Origin: Marinomonas posidonica_A
Lineage (GTDB): Bacteria > Pseudomonadota > Gammaproteobacteria > Pseudomonadales > Marinomonadaceae
NCBI RefSeq assembly: GCF_043643765.1
Contig: NZ_JBHZSP010000003.1
Coordinates: 186,001 to 250,000 of the forward strand
Reading direction: 5' to 3'
Length of the DNA stretch: 64,000 bases
Below are positions 34,610-43,748 of the stretch, piece after piece (positions within the stretch are counted from its first letter, which is position 1; every line of letters begins with the position of its first letter). The position numbers were made by a program, and so were the translations under genes. Under the pieces are notes generated by a model that worked only from the letters and a program-made list of their open reading frames with translations, did no database searches and was not told where the DNA came from.

Positions 34610-35890
34610 ATGTCGGATGATAATTTTAGCCGTGGCGACCACTCCGATCGGTTATTGTATTGCTCTTTCTGTGGCAAAAGCCAAGATGAAGTTAAGAAGC
34701 TTATAGCCGGTCCATCGGTTTATATTTGCAATGAGTGTGTCGATTTATGTAATAACATCATCACGCAAGAGTTGTCGCAAGTAGATGGTGAGTCTGCTTC
34801 AGAAGATGAGTTGCCAACGCCAATGAAATTAAGCACGGCGCTTGATGATTACGTTATTGGTCAAGATCGTGCGAAGCGAGTGTTAGCGGTAGCCGTTTAT
34901 AATCACTATAAGCGTCTGCGTCATCAAGGTAAGTCGGATACTGGTGTTGAGTTGGGCAAGAGTAACATCTTGCTAATCGGCCCCACTGGTAGTGGTAAAA
35001 CATTGTTAGCACAAACGTTGGCGCGTGTATTAGATGTACCGTTTACGATTGCGGATGCGACGACCTTAACGGAAGCGGGTTATGTTGGTGAAGACGTTGA
35101 AAACATCATTCAAAAGCTTCTGCAGAATTGTGACTACGATGTTGAGAAAGCGCAGCGCGGTATTGTTTACATTGATGAGATCGATAAGATTTCTAGAAAG
35201 TCAGACAATCCATCGATTACCCGTGATGTATCTGGCGAAGGTGTTCAGCAAGCGTTATTGAAATTGATTGAAGGCACGGTGGCATCGGTGCCACCGCAAG
35301 GTGGTCGTAAACATCCGCAACAAGAGTTTTTGCAAGTCGATACCTCTAATATCTTGTTTATATGTGGTGGTGCGTTTGCGGGTCTTGAGCGTGTGATTGG
35401 TGAGCGCACAGAGAAAAGTAGTATTGGTTTCTCTGCTAAAGTAAAAAGTAAAGACGAAGGTCGGTCCTTCTCTGAAACCGTTCATAATGTAGAAACGGAA
35501 GACTTGGTGAAATTTGGTCTGATTCCGGAGTTTGTTGGTCGATTGCCTGTCGTGGCAACCTTGTCTGAGCTGGATAAAGAAGCACTTGTTACTATCCTGA
35601 GCGAGCCAAAAAATGCTTTGGTCAAACAATATCAGCATTTGTTCGAGTTGGAGGGTGTGGCCTTAGAATTTACACCTGAATCTTTGTTGGAAGCTGCCTC
35701 GTTAGCACTAGAGCGTAAAACGGGAGCGCGTGGCTTGCGTAGTATCTTGGAGTCTGCTTTGTTGGATTGCATGTATGATCTGCCAACACGACAAGATGTG
35801 GTTAAAGTGGTGATGGATGCGCCGTCTATTCGCGGCGAATCTGCCCCATTAATGGTAATAGAAAAGGAAGATGTGGCGAAAAACGCCTAG
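34610..35890 (+). CDS. clpX: ATP-dependent Clp protease ATP-binding subunit ClpX
   Basis: A 426-residue AAA+ unfoldase. The N-terminal zinc-binding domain has Cys in LLYCSFCGKS and YICNECVDLC. Walker A is GPTGSGKT, Walker B is IVYIDEIDKI, the pore loop is in AGYVGEDVEN and the IGF loop for ClpP docking is in SSIGFSAKV. RGLRSILE is the sensor 2 segment. It recognises and threads tagged substrates into ClpP. Confidence 0.98.
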   Translation: MSDDNFSRGDHSDRLLYCSFCGKSQDEVKKLIAGPSVYICNECVDLCNNIITQELSQVDGESASEDELPTPMKLSTALDDYVIGQDRAKRVLAVAVYNHYKRLRHQGKSDTGVELGKSNILLIGPTGSGKTLLAQTLARVLDVPFTIADATTLTEAGYVGEDVENIIQKLLQNCDYDVEKAQRGIVYIDEIDKISRKSDNPSITRDVSGEGVQQALLKLIEGTVASVPPQGGRKHPQQEFLQVDTSNILFICGGAFAGLERVIGERTEKSSIGFSAKVKSKDEGRSFSETVHNVETEDLVKFGLIPEFVGRLPVVATLSELDKEALVTILSEPKNALVKQYQHLFELEGVALEFTPESLLEAASLALERKTGARGLRSILESALLDCMYDLPTRQDVVKVVMDAPSIRGESAPLMVIEKEDVAKNA

Positions 35891-35907
35891 TCTCATTGCC
35901 TGTTTTA

Positions 35908-35947
35908 AAAAGCCGAGTTTAAGTTCTTCTTAATCTCGGCTTTTTTG
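35908..35947 (+). terminator. Terminator after clpX
   Basis: AGCCGAG (35911-35917) pairs with CTCGGCT (35935-35941). An inner TAAG/CTTA pair can extend the stem. Six T follow. Confidence 0.88.
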
Positions 35948-35995
35948 TTTTTCGCTTTTCATGTCGATCTAGGCTAAATTGAATGTATATAAGCG

Positions 35996-36022
35996 CTTGT
36001 ATTTTTCTGCTTTGCCCTTATC
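35996..36022 (+). promoter_or_regulatory. Possible heat-shock (sigma-32) promoter of lon
   Basis: CTTGTAT (35996-36002) and CCCTTATC (36015-36022) are 12 bases apart, resembling the CTTGAAA / CCCATNT consensus. It lies about 70 bases before the lon start. Confidence 0.35.
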
Positions 36023-36092
36023 TCTTTCTTAATCCTCAATTTAATAGATAGTAAGTGCGCCTTTTGTGAATGCGCCCAAGTTGGAAATTTAT

Positions 36093-38486
36093 ATGTCAGA
36101 CTCTTTGCTTCTTCCAATGTTGCCATTACGTGATGTAGTGGTTTATCCCCATATGGTATTGCCGTTATTTGTTGGTCGCGCTAAATCCATTGCCGCGCTT
36201 GAGTCCGCGATGGAAGGGGATAAGCATGTTTTTCTTGTGGCTCAGCAAGATGCGTCAAAAGATGATCCTACAACAGATGATTTATATTCAATCGGTACGA
36301 CTGCAAAAATAATGCAGTTATTACGTCTTCCTGATGGCACCGTCAAGGTCTTGGTTGAAGGGGTTAAGCGTGCGCGTCTTGAGTCCATGAAAGATGAGGC
36401 GGAGTTTGTCCTTGGCGAAGTGACTGAGCTAGAACAGATCGAAGAAGATCAGGCTGAATTTGATGTGATTCGAAGTGCGTTATTAAAGCAATTGGATGAA
36501 TACGTTGCTGGTAGCAAGCGCATTCCATCTGAAGTCGTGGCTTCTCTCAAGTCCATCGACGATTTGGCTAAATTGATCGATAACATCACTGGCCATATGA
36601 GCCTGAAGCTTGAAGATAAGCAAAAAGTGCTTGAAGTGGATTCTTTGGTGGGGCGTGGTGAATATCTGATTGGTTTAATGGATGGCGAGCTGGACATTGC
36701 TCATCTTGAAAAAAACATCCGTAGTCGCGTTAAGAAGCAAATGGAGAAGAGTCAGCGAGAATACTATTTGAATGAGCAAATGAAGGCCATTCAAAAAGAA
36801 CTTGGTGATATGGAAGACGGTAGCAATGAATTGGATTTGCTGCAGGAAAAAATTGCCGAAGTTGGCATGACGGAAGAGGCCAAAGACAAAGCCGAAGCGG
36901 AGTTGAAAAAATTGCGCATGATGTCGCCTATGTCGGCCGAAGCAACCGTGGTACGTGGTTACATTGATTGGTTAGTATCACTGCCTTGGAAGCAGCGTAG
37001 TAAGGTTCGTAATGATTTGGCGTACGCTGAAAAGGTATTGAACCAAGATCATTACGGCTTGCAAGATGTGAAAGAGCGCATCTTGGAGTTCTTAGCGGTT
37101 CAGCAGCGTGTTAAGAAAGTAAAAGGGCCGGTATTGTGTTTGGTTGGGCCGCCGGGTGTGGGTAAAACGTCCTTAGGTCAGTCGATTGCCAAAGCGGTTA
37201 ATCGTAAATACGTTCGTATGGCGTTAGGTGGGGTACGTGATGAGGCTGAGATTCGTGGTCACCGTCGTACTTACATCGGTTCTATGCCAGGTAAGCTGTT
37301 GCAGAAGTTAACCAAGGTGAAGGTGAAAAACCCACTTTTCCTATTGGATGAGATCGATAAGATGGGCATGGATCAACGTGGTGATCCAGCCTCAGCTTTG
37401 TTGGAGGTGTTGGATCCAGAGCAAAACCATACCTTTAATGATCACTATTTAGAAGTGGACTACGATCTGTCTGATGTGATGTTTATTTGTACGTCTAACA
37501 GCATGAATATTCCGGGTCCATTATTGGATCGCATGGAAGTGATTCGTATCCCAGGTTACACAGAAGACGAAAAATTAAACATTGCCAAGCGTTACTTGTT
37601 GCCTAAGCAGGTGAAGTTGGCTGGTCTTAAAGCCAGTGAGATTGATATCACAGATGACGCTTTGATGGATGTAATCCGTTATTACACCAAAGAGGCTGGG
37701 GTGCGTGGTTTAGAGCGTGAGATCAGTAAAATCTGTCGTCGTGTGGTAAAAAAACAAGCTTTGACTAAGGCGAAAAAACCGGCAGCCGTTTCGGTGACCA
37801 GTGACAATCTTGAGGATTTTTCTGGTGTTCATAAGTTTAGTTACGGTAAGGCAGAAGAAAAAAATCAAATTGGTCAGGTCACAGGTTTGGCTTGGACATC
37901 GGTTGGTGGTGAGTTATTAACCATTGAAGCGGCGGGTGTACCAGGCAAAGGTCGTCATGTGAAAACGGGTTCCCTTGGTGATGTGATGCAAGAGTCCATC
38001 CAAGCGGCTTTGACTGTGGTACGAAGTCGAGCCTCTGGACTGGGAATTGATGAAGATTTTCATGAAAAAGTTGACTTGCATTTGCATGTGCCTGAAGGCG
38101 CTACGCCGAAGGATGGGCCGAGCGCAGGTGTGGCAATGTGTACTGCTATTGTATCCGTGCTTGCAAAAGTCCCTGTTAAAGCCTCTGTGGCGATGACAGG
38201 CGAGATTACGCTGCGTGGAGAGGTGCTACCTATAGGTGGTTTGAAAGAGAAGCTTCTAGCGGCTCATAGGGGCGGTATTAAAACCGTCATTATTCCGCAA
38301 GAAAACAGTCGTGATTTGAAAGAGATTCCAGACAATATCAAAGCGGATATTGAGGTTGTCCCAGTAAAATGGATTGATGAAGTGCTGGATATTGCTTTAG
38401 AGTATATTCCTTCACCAAAAAAGGTAGAAACATTGCCTTCGAGTGAAAAAACTGTTGATGAACAAGAGTCTGTAAGTCATCATTAG
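36093..38486 (+). CDS. lon: ATP-dependent Lon protease
   Basis: A 797-residue protease with the LON N-terminal domain (LPMLPLRDVVVYPHMVLPLF), a central coiled coil (KQMEKSQREYYLNEQMKAIQ), an AAA+ module with Walker A GPPGVGKTS and FLLDEIDKM, and a C-terminal protease domain. The catalytic Ser is in KDGPSAGVAM and the Lys lies in LKEKLLAAHRGG. It degrades misfolded and some regulatory proteins. The ATG at 36093 is preferred over a GTG at 36066 because the LON domain begins right after it. hupB follows, as in other gammaproteobacteria. Confidence 0.96.
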   Translation: MSDSLLLPMLPLRDVVVYPHMVLPLFVGRAKSIAALESAMEGDKHVFLVAQQDASKDDPTTDDLYSIGTTAKIMQLLRLPDGTVKVLVEGVKRARLESMKDEAEFVLGEVTELEQIEEDQAEFDVIRSALLKQLDEYVAGSKRIPSEVVASLKSIDDLAKLIDNITGHMSLKLEDKQKVLEVDSLVGRGEYLIGLMDGELDIAHLEKNIRSRVKKQMEKSQREYYLNEQMKAIQKELGDMEDGSNELDLLQEKIAEVGMTEEAKDKAEAELKKLRMMSPMSAEATVVRGYIDWLVSLPWKQRSKVRNDLAYAEKVLNQDHYGLQDVKERILEFLAVQQRVKKVKGPVLCLVGPPGVGKTSLGQSIAKAVNRKYVRMALGGVRDEAEIRGHRRTYIGSMPGKLLQKLTKVKVKNPLFLLDEIDKMGMDQRGDPASALLEVLDPEQNHTFNDHYLEVDYDLSDVMFICTSNSMNIPGPLLDRMEVIRIPGYTEDEKLNIAKRYLLPKQVKLAGLKASEIDITDDALMDVIRYYTKEAGVRGLEREISKICRRVVKKQALTKAKKPAAVSVTSDNLEDFSGVHKFSYGKAEEKNQIGQVTGLAWTSVGGELLTIEAAGVPGKGRHVKTGSLGDVMQESIQAALTVVRSRASGLGIDEDFHEKVDLHLHVPEGATPKDGPSAGVAMCTAIVSVLAKVPVKASVAMTGEITLRGEVLPIGGLKEKLLAAHRGGIKTVIIPQENSRDLKEIPDNIKADIEVVPVKWIDEVLDIALEYIPSPKKVETLPSSEKTVDEQESVSHH

Positions 38487-38613
38487 ATCCATCCTGTGTT
38501 GACAGGGAGTAGGTTAGGCTTGTATAACTGCTCGCTCGGCCTTGTCGGTTGGCATATATATACTGCGCCGAAATTAAAACTAAGGAACCACGAAAATACT
38601 GAAGGGGTACAAC

Positions 38614-38886
38614 GTGAACAAATCTGAATTGATTGATGCTATTGCAGCGTCTGCTGATTTATCTAAAGCTTCTGCGAGCAATGCTCTTGACGCTACTTTA
38701 AAAGCAATTGAAACGGCTTTGGCAAAAGGTGACCAGGTAACACTTGTAGGTTTTGGTACTTTTGCTGTTAAAGAACGTGCCGCACGCACTGGCCGCAACC
38801 CTCAAACTGGTGCGGAAATCCAAATTAAAGCCGCTAAGGTTCCTGGCTTTAAAGCCGGCAAAGGTCTAAAAGACGCTGTAAACTAA
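38614..38886 (+). CDS. hupB: DNA-binding protein HU-beta
   Basis: A 90-residue HU protein with the body MNKSELIDAIAASADLSKAS and the DNA-clasping beta-arm RAARTGRNPQTGAEIQIKAA ending in KVPGFKAGKGLKDAVN. It bends and compacts DNA as a dimer. The start is GTG at 38614, which follows GGGG five bases earlier. tRNA-Asp begins only seven bases after its stop codon, so the two are probably co-transcribed. Confidence 0.97.
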   Translation: MNKSELIDAIAASADLSKASASNALDATLKAIETALAKGDQVTLVGFGTFAVKERAARTGRNPQTGAEIQIKAAKVPGFKAGKGLKDAVN

Positions 38887-38893
38887 TGCATTT

Positions 38894-38970
38894 GGAGCAG
38901 TAGTTCAGTTGGTTAGAATACCTGCCTGTCACGCAGGGGGTCGCGGGTTCGAGTCCCGTCTGTTCCGCCA
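38894..38970 (+). tRNA. tRNA-Asp (anticodon GTC)
   Basis: A 77-base cloverleaf: acceptor GGAGCAG/CTGTTCC (one G-T pair), D arm AGTTCAGTTGGTTAGAAT, anticodon stem CCTGC/GCAGG around CTGTCAC (anticodon GTC), T arm CGGG TTCGAGT CCCG and an encoded CCA. It has no promoter of its own before it and is followed by a terminator. Confidence 0.95.
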
Positions 38971-38977
38971 TTAGATA

Positions 38978-39013
38978 CAAAAAGGTGTATTCCAAGCGGA
39001 ATACACCTTTTTT
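38978..39013 (+). terminator. Terminator after tRNA-Asp
   Basis: AAAGGTGTATTCC (38981-38993) and GGAATACACCTTT (38998-39010) enclose AAGC, with a T-run to 39013. Confidence 0.93.
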
Positions 39014-39048
39014 ATTAGGTAATTTATTAATTTCATGTGGAGGCAGTA

Positions 39049-40872
39049 ATGCTCCAAGATATCAGAGATAAGTCACAAGGCATTGTTGTCAAGATCATTG
39101 TTGGTTTTATCGTCGTGACTTTTGCTCTATTTGGCGTTGACGCCTTGGTTACGAGTTTTAATTCTTCAGATAAAGTGGCCGAAGTAGATGGTGTTGACAT
39201 TACCCGTACACAAATGTTGCAAGGCGCGGAAACTCAACGTCGCCAGTTGATTTCCATGATGGGAAGTCAGATTAATCCGGCGCTATTGGAAGACAATTTA
39301 TTACAGCGTCGCGCTTTGGATGAACTTATCCAGCGTGCCGTATTAGCCAATCAAGCCGACGTGCTTGGTTTGGGTGTGTCAGATGAGCAGGTGAATGCGT
39401 ATTTGTTACAGGCTGAACAATTTCAGACCAACGGACAATTCGATCAAACCAAGTATCTGAACTTTTTGCGCTCTTTAGGTTTTACGCCTTTGGCATTTAA
39501 AGAACGTATCAAGCAAGATGTTTTAATTCAGCAGCCACGTAATGCCATTGCGGGTTCTGAGTTTGTGTTGCCTTATCAAACGGATGTGGTAACCAATTTG
39601 CAGTCTCAAGTGCGTAGTTATGATTATGTTTCGTTTTCTTTGGCGGATGAGTCCGAACAAACCAGCGTCACAGATGCAGAACTACAAGCTTACTATGATG
39701 AGCATAAGGACAGCTTTAAAACACCTGAACAGGTGAAAGTGGATTATGTTGTCGTATCCAGCACTGATTTCGCGAACAAGGTGCAAGTCTCAGATGCAGA
39801 GTTGCAAAATGCGTATCAAGCTTTGGTGGCCGAAACCGCACCAGAAGAGCGTTCGGCTTCTCACATACTGATTGAAACGGCTGATCGTTCGTCAGAAGAA
39901 GCGCAAGCTATTGCGAAAGAAGTGGAAGGCAAGCTAGCGGCAGGTGAAAGCTTTGCAAGCTTGGCAGCGGAGTATTCAGATGATATTGGCTCTAAAAATG
40001 ATGGTGGCTATTTAGGCTTCATTGAGAAAGGGTCAATGGATGAAGCTTTTGAAAATGTCTTGTTCTCTATGCAGCAGGGCGATGTAAAAGAAGCTAAAAC
40101 GGATTATGGTATTCATCTAATTCAACTAGATGACGTCTCTAAAGTGGATGTGCCTAGCTTTGAGTCTGAAAAAGCGCAACTCACTGACTCCTTAATGGCA
40201 GACAAAACGCGTGATGCGTTACTGACTGCTCATGAGGACATTACCGATTTGGCCTATGCCAGTGATAACCTAGAAGGTATTGCTAAAGAATACGGTGTTG
40301 ATGTGTTGCAGAGTGCTTACTTTGGTCGCCAAGGTGGTACGGATGATGTAACGGCCAATGCTGCTGTGATTGCGGCAGCGTTTGGAAATTCAGTATTAGA
40401 AGACGGTCAAAACAGTGATTTGATTGAATTAAATGATGACGAAGTGGTTGTTATTCACCTCAACGATCATCAGCCGGAGTCTGTACAAAGTTTTGACGAA
40501 GTAAAAGACCAAGTAGCGTCCATTGTTATTCAGGATAAAGCATTGGCATCGTTGAAAGAAAAAGCGCTTGCAGCGAAGGCTTCTTCTTCAACGCAGTGGA
40601 CGAGCGTTGAAAGTGCTAAGCGTGGTCAAGATGAAATCACGTCATTGGCTTTTTCTTTACCGCACCCTGAACAAGGTCCTGTTACGGATATTAAAGACAT
40701 GTCGAACGGCGATATTGCTTTGATTCGCTTGAATCAAGTTGATGTTGGTACAGAGCCTGTTTCAGAGGAGCAGCAGCAAGCCTACCAGCGTTATTTGAGT
40801 CAGAATCAAGCCAGTTTGAGTACACAGTCTCAACAGGCTTATCTAACGAATCAGGCAGATATTGAGCGTTAA
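39049..40872 (+). CDS. ppiD: Periplasmic folding chaperone PpiD
   Basis: A 607-residue membrane-anchored SurA-like protein. The N-terminal transmembrane helix (about 13-34) is preceded by MLQDIRDKSQG, typical of PpiD. A chaperone module (SurA_N-like) is followed by a parvulin domain (about 250-350) with RSASHILIETAD, SFASLAAEYSDDIGSKNDGG and YLGFIEKGSM. It helps proteins leaving the Sec translocon fold. The ATG at 39049 follows GGAGG at 39039-39043; an upstream GTG at 39037 would add four residues. Confidence 0.94.
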   Translation: MLQDIRDKSQGIVVKIIVGFIVVTFALFGVDALVTSFNSSDKVAEVDGVDITRTQMLQGAETQRRQLISMMGSQINPALLEDNLLQRRALDELIQRAVLANQADVLGLGVSDEQVNAYLLQAEQFQTNGQFDQTKYLNFLRSLGFTPLAFKERIKQDVLIQQPRNAIAGSEFVLPYQTDVVTNLQSQVRSYDYVSFSLADESEQTSVTDAELQAYYDEHKDSFKTPEQVKVDYVVVSSTDFANKVQVSDAELQNAYQALVAETAPEERSASHILIETADRSSEEAQAIAKEVEGKLAAGESFASLAAEYSDDIGSKNDGGYLGFIEKGSMDEAFENVLFSMQQGDVKEAKTDYGIHLIQLDDVSKVDVPSFESEKAQLTDSLMADKTRDALLTAHEDITDLAYASDNLEGIAKEYGVDVLQSAYFGRQGGTDDVTANAAVIAAAFGNSVLEDGQNSDLIELNDDEVVVIHLNDHQPESVQSFDEVKDQVASIVIQDKALASLKEKALAAKASSSTQWTSVESAKRGQDEITSLAFSLPHPEQGPVTDIKDMSNGDIALIRLNQVDVGTEPVSEEQQQAYQRYLSQNQASLSTQSQQAYLTNQADIER

Positions 40873-40893
40873 TAGTTATTAAGTGATTGTTAT

Positions 40894-40922
40894 AAAAAAG
40901 CCACTTCAGAAGTGGCTTTTTT
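40894..40922 (+). terminator. Bidirectional terminator between ppiD and the DyP gene
   Basis: AAAAAAGCCACTT (40894-40906) and AAGTGGCTTTTTT (from 40910) enclose CAG. It suits both convergent genes. Confidence 0.93.
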
Positions 40923-40985
40923 GGTTTTGTCTGTCCTGTCCTGAGATACCTTGTTCGAGGGTATTCAGTTTTTATATCGTGTTTG

Positions 40986-41903
40986 TTATGACTGGAATTT
41001 ATTGAACCAGACATTGGCTGGTATAAAGAAAGCTTGAGCTGTTTTGGCTGTGGTGTATTTCATTAGGTGATCTGTGTGACCTTGTTCGTCGCCTAAGATC
41101 ATGCTTTCTAGCATGAGATTAAAGTGGCTTGCGCTCTTGCCGTAACTTGCAAACATTAGGCCCTGATCCGTTAGGTTGCCATATGGCATGCTTTGGCGAA
41201 GAATTTCAATGGATTTGCCATCTTCGTCTTTTAGTGAAGTGCGCTTGGTGTGGGCGTTAGGGGATTTATCAGCAGACGGATATTCTTCGTTGTCTTCTTT
41301 GGTGCGACCGTATGTGTCTTCTTGTGTTTTTAAATCTTCTTTTTGCCACTTGGTAAGGTTGTGTGAAAAGCGCATCAAGTTGAAATATGAGCCGTGGCGG
41401 TAGTCTGCATCCTCGTCGCCAACTAAGGCAACCGCTTTACGCTGTTCTCCCTGAGGGTTTTCTGTACCATCGACAAAGCCTGTTAGGTCACGGCTGTCTT
41501 TATAAAGAAAACACTGCACTTCTTCGACAAGTTCGACGCTATCACCGAAAAGAGCGAACAAGCTTTGAGTGAGTTGGAAGCTAGCATCATGACGCATTGC
41601 ACGTATGTGTAAAACCAAGTCGACATCCGTCGGTATGATCTCGGTTTCTGGGCCTTTAAGAGCTGGAAATAGATCGAGTTCCTGCGGCTGCTTGTTGTCC
41701 AATTCTGACCAAATGAGTTTGCTGAATCCTATGGCGGCATGTAATTCGGCCTTTGGAAATTGCGCTTGGATTTGGCTCACCAAGTCTGGAATCATGACTA
41801 ATGATTGTTTGAATTCCGTCATTCGTGAGCGCTTGACATTAAGAGTGACAAAACACGCATCACTAGAGGGTTCTGCGATGATGCCAGATTGATATGGTGT
41901 CAT
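40986..41903 (-). CDS. DyP-type heme peroxidase (YfeX-like, class B)
   Basis: A 305-residue protein of the dye-decolourising peroxidase family. The GFVDG motif has the catalytic Asp145, the expected heme-binding His is His218 (in NAHTKRTSL), and the distal Arg is Arg236 (EILRQSMPYG). The overall pattern follows E. coli YfeX. There is no Tat or Sec signal, so it is cytoplasmic unless packaged in an encapsulin, and no encapsulin gene is in the window. Natural substrate is unknown. The gene lies 27 bases downstream of batD on the same strand with an AAAGGAA ribosome site and no terminator between, so it probably belongs to the Bat operon. Confidence 0.9.
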   Translation of the reverse strand: MTPYQSGIIAEPSSDACFVTLNVKRSRMTEFKQSLVMIPDLVSQIQAQFPKAELHAAIGFSKLIWSELDNKQPQELDLFPALKGPETEIIPTDVDLVLHIRAMRHDASFQLTQSLFALFGDSVELVEEVQCFLYKDSRDLTGFVDGTENPQGEQRKAVALVGDEDADYRHGSYFNLMRFSHNLTKWQKEDLKTQEDTYGRTKEDNEEYPSADKSPNAHTKRTSLKDEDGKSIEILRQSMPYGNLTDQGLMFASYGKSASHFNLMLESMILGDEQGHTDHLMKYTTAKTAQAFFIPANVWFNKFQS

Positions 41904-41930
41904 GTCTTTATTTCCTTTGAAGATCTAACT

Positions 41931-43748
41931 TTAAAAATTCGGATATAAGGCTTTTAGCTGACTCGCTTGCGATGGCTTTGCTTGGCCGCTTGAATATTCC
42001 TCAAGCGCATCAGCAAGTGGATTGCCTTGCCATTCGTGCAGCGGATTGTTGGAATACATCATTAACTCGGCTTCCATTAGTAACTGCGTTACCTGTACAG
42101 AAGTTAAGCGTTTGATGTCATCTAGCGTACGAATTTCATGGTCTCCCCAGCGATGGCGAGCCCATTCTAGCAGGTTTGCGCGTAACTCAGAAAGTTGATT
42201 TTGTCGGCAGCACTGAATCAAAATGTTGAAAGCACTGGCTTCATCAGGCGTGGATAAAGGAGCAAATTCCTGCAAAGTAGGGACACTGGTTTCCGTGGGG
42301 AGGTCTGTTTCTGATTTTTTAAAGCGCTTATACAGACCAGCGATCAAAAGTAGGCCAGCTACCGTTAAAAGTGCATAGATAACCCAGTCACGAGGTGACA
42401 GTGAAGTGCTTTCTTGTTGTTCCAGTGCCGAAGCCATGCTTGCTTGATCACCCAATGTTGCTGCTTTTGCCGGTTCGGGTTTTTTTACCAAGGATATAGG
42501 CGCGGTGGAGCTAGGTTGTGCGGGCAGTGGCGAGGTATCTATGTCGGGTTTCGTCGGTGTGATTTGCCCTGTTGGTAATGCTGCAATTGTGACACCTTGT
42601 GTCTTGGCTTTGGCATGAGCGATCTGTCGTGTTTTGGTATTCCAATAGGTAATATCAATGTCCGGCAAAATGAGTTCGCCTTCAGCGGTTGGCACGACTT
42701 CAACCTGTATGTTTTGTTCTCCTGTGACACCTATGATGGTTTTTTGATTGCTAAATTTAGGCGGTTGAGGATACAGCTTATATTGACGGGTGCTATTGAA
42801 ATCCAAGGTTGGGATTTGTTCTGGTAATGAGCCTTTCGCGCGAACATTAATTTCCCACATTAGGGTATCGCCAATTCTTGGCGTATCAGTGGCCGCGGTC
42901 AGTTTAGTGCTTATTGCTACCTCTTCGCTGGGTAACCAAGAATCGGCTGTATAGCTCGCTGGTATGGGCAGAACCTGTAAATTTAGGGGCTCACTTTGTA
43001 CCTTGATGAGCTTTCGTCCCGAGGATGTATTGATCATGGCTTGTACGCTTTGTGGCGGGATGGTCATCGGGCCACTACGTTGAGGGAAACTCAGGTATTC
43101 ACGAGTGATGACCTGATATTGTGTGCCATTGATGGTTTCATAATTCATTTGGTCATCAATGAGGCGTTCAATGACTAGATTGGGTTGCGCTGGCACAGAG
43201 CGGTTGGCGTTTTGTAGGGCAACGGAGGTATAGAGTTTAACGCTCAGGATGACTTGTTGTTGTAAATAAGGTTCAACATTGGAGGCCTGCAGTTTCATGA
43301 TGACTGGCGGATTGCCATTGTCGTCGAGTAGTTGAGGGGCACTGTTGACCTGTAATTTAATGGCTTGTGACTGATGATCGCCAATCTTAATGGGTGGAAT
43401 CTCAAGGGTGCCAACCGATTTTGGCATGAGTGAAATCACCCAAAAATTGAGTGCTTTGCTGGTACCGAGGTTGAAACTAAATTGACTGTTTTGGCTTTTG
43501 CCGAGGATTTCGAAGTCTTTTTGTAGTGGAGACAACTCGGGTCCGTTTCCAGTATCGCTAAAGTCAGCTCTTAAGGTCAGTTGTACAAGTGAGTTTTCAG
43601 TAACAACATTTTTATTTAGACTGGCGGTCACGCTGGCGGCATACAGCGAGGACTGAGTCGCAATCAATAGACTTATGACCAGACAAGACTGCAATGCAGA
43701 TCTTAAGCGTGACTGGAATAAAGTGAATTGTGACTGACGACTTACCAT
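41931..43748 (-). CDS. batD: BatD-like protein
   Basis: A 605-residue exported membrane protein: a signal/anchor at about 15-36 and Ig-like beta-sandwich repeats including the BatD hallmark segment VTENSLVQLTLRADFSD, with DFEILGKSQNSQFSFNL. A transmembrane helix (WVIYALLTVAGLLLIAGLY) lies in the last third, followed by a cytoplasmic helical tail. BatD proteins act with BatA/BatB at the membrane in a poorly understood stress-related complex. The ATG at 43748 overlaps the stop of the upstream batB gene; an in-frame start at 43862 lies inside batB. It is followed by the DyP gene. Confidence 0.82.
   Translation of the reverse strand: MVSRQSQFTLFQSRLRSALQSCLVISLLIATQSSLYAASVTASLNKNVVTENSLVQLTLRADFSDTGNGPELSPLQKDFEILGKSQNSQFSFNLGTSKALNFWVISLMPKSVGTLEIPPIKIGDHQSQAIKLQVNSAPQLLDDNGNPPVIMKLQASNVEPYLQQQVILSVKLYTSVALQNANRSVPAQPNLVIERLIDDQMNYETINGTQYQVITREYLSFPQRSGPMTIPPQSVQAMINTSSGRKLIKVQSEPLNLQVLPIPASYTADSWLPSEEVAISTKLTAATDTPRIGDTLMWEINVRAKGSLPEQIPTLDFNSTRQYKLYPQPPKFSNQKTIIGVTGEQNIQVEVVPTAEGELILPDIDITYWNTKTRQIAHAKAKTQGVTIAALPTGQITPTKPDIDTSPLPAQPSSTAPISLVKKPEPAKAATLGDQASMASALEQQESTSLSPRDWVIYALLTVAGLLLIAGLYKRFKKSETDLPTETSVPTLQEFAPLSTPDEASAFNILIQCCRQNQLSELRANLLEWARHRWGDHEIRTLDDIKRLTSVQVTQLLMEAELMMYSNNPLHEWQGNPLADALEEYSSGQAKPSQASQLKALYPNF

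Noticed and set aside
38541..38564. A possible hupB promoter with TTGTCG and TATACT
   Set aside because: The spacing is only 11 bases, too short for sigma-70; hupB may use another start or read through from lon.
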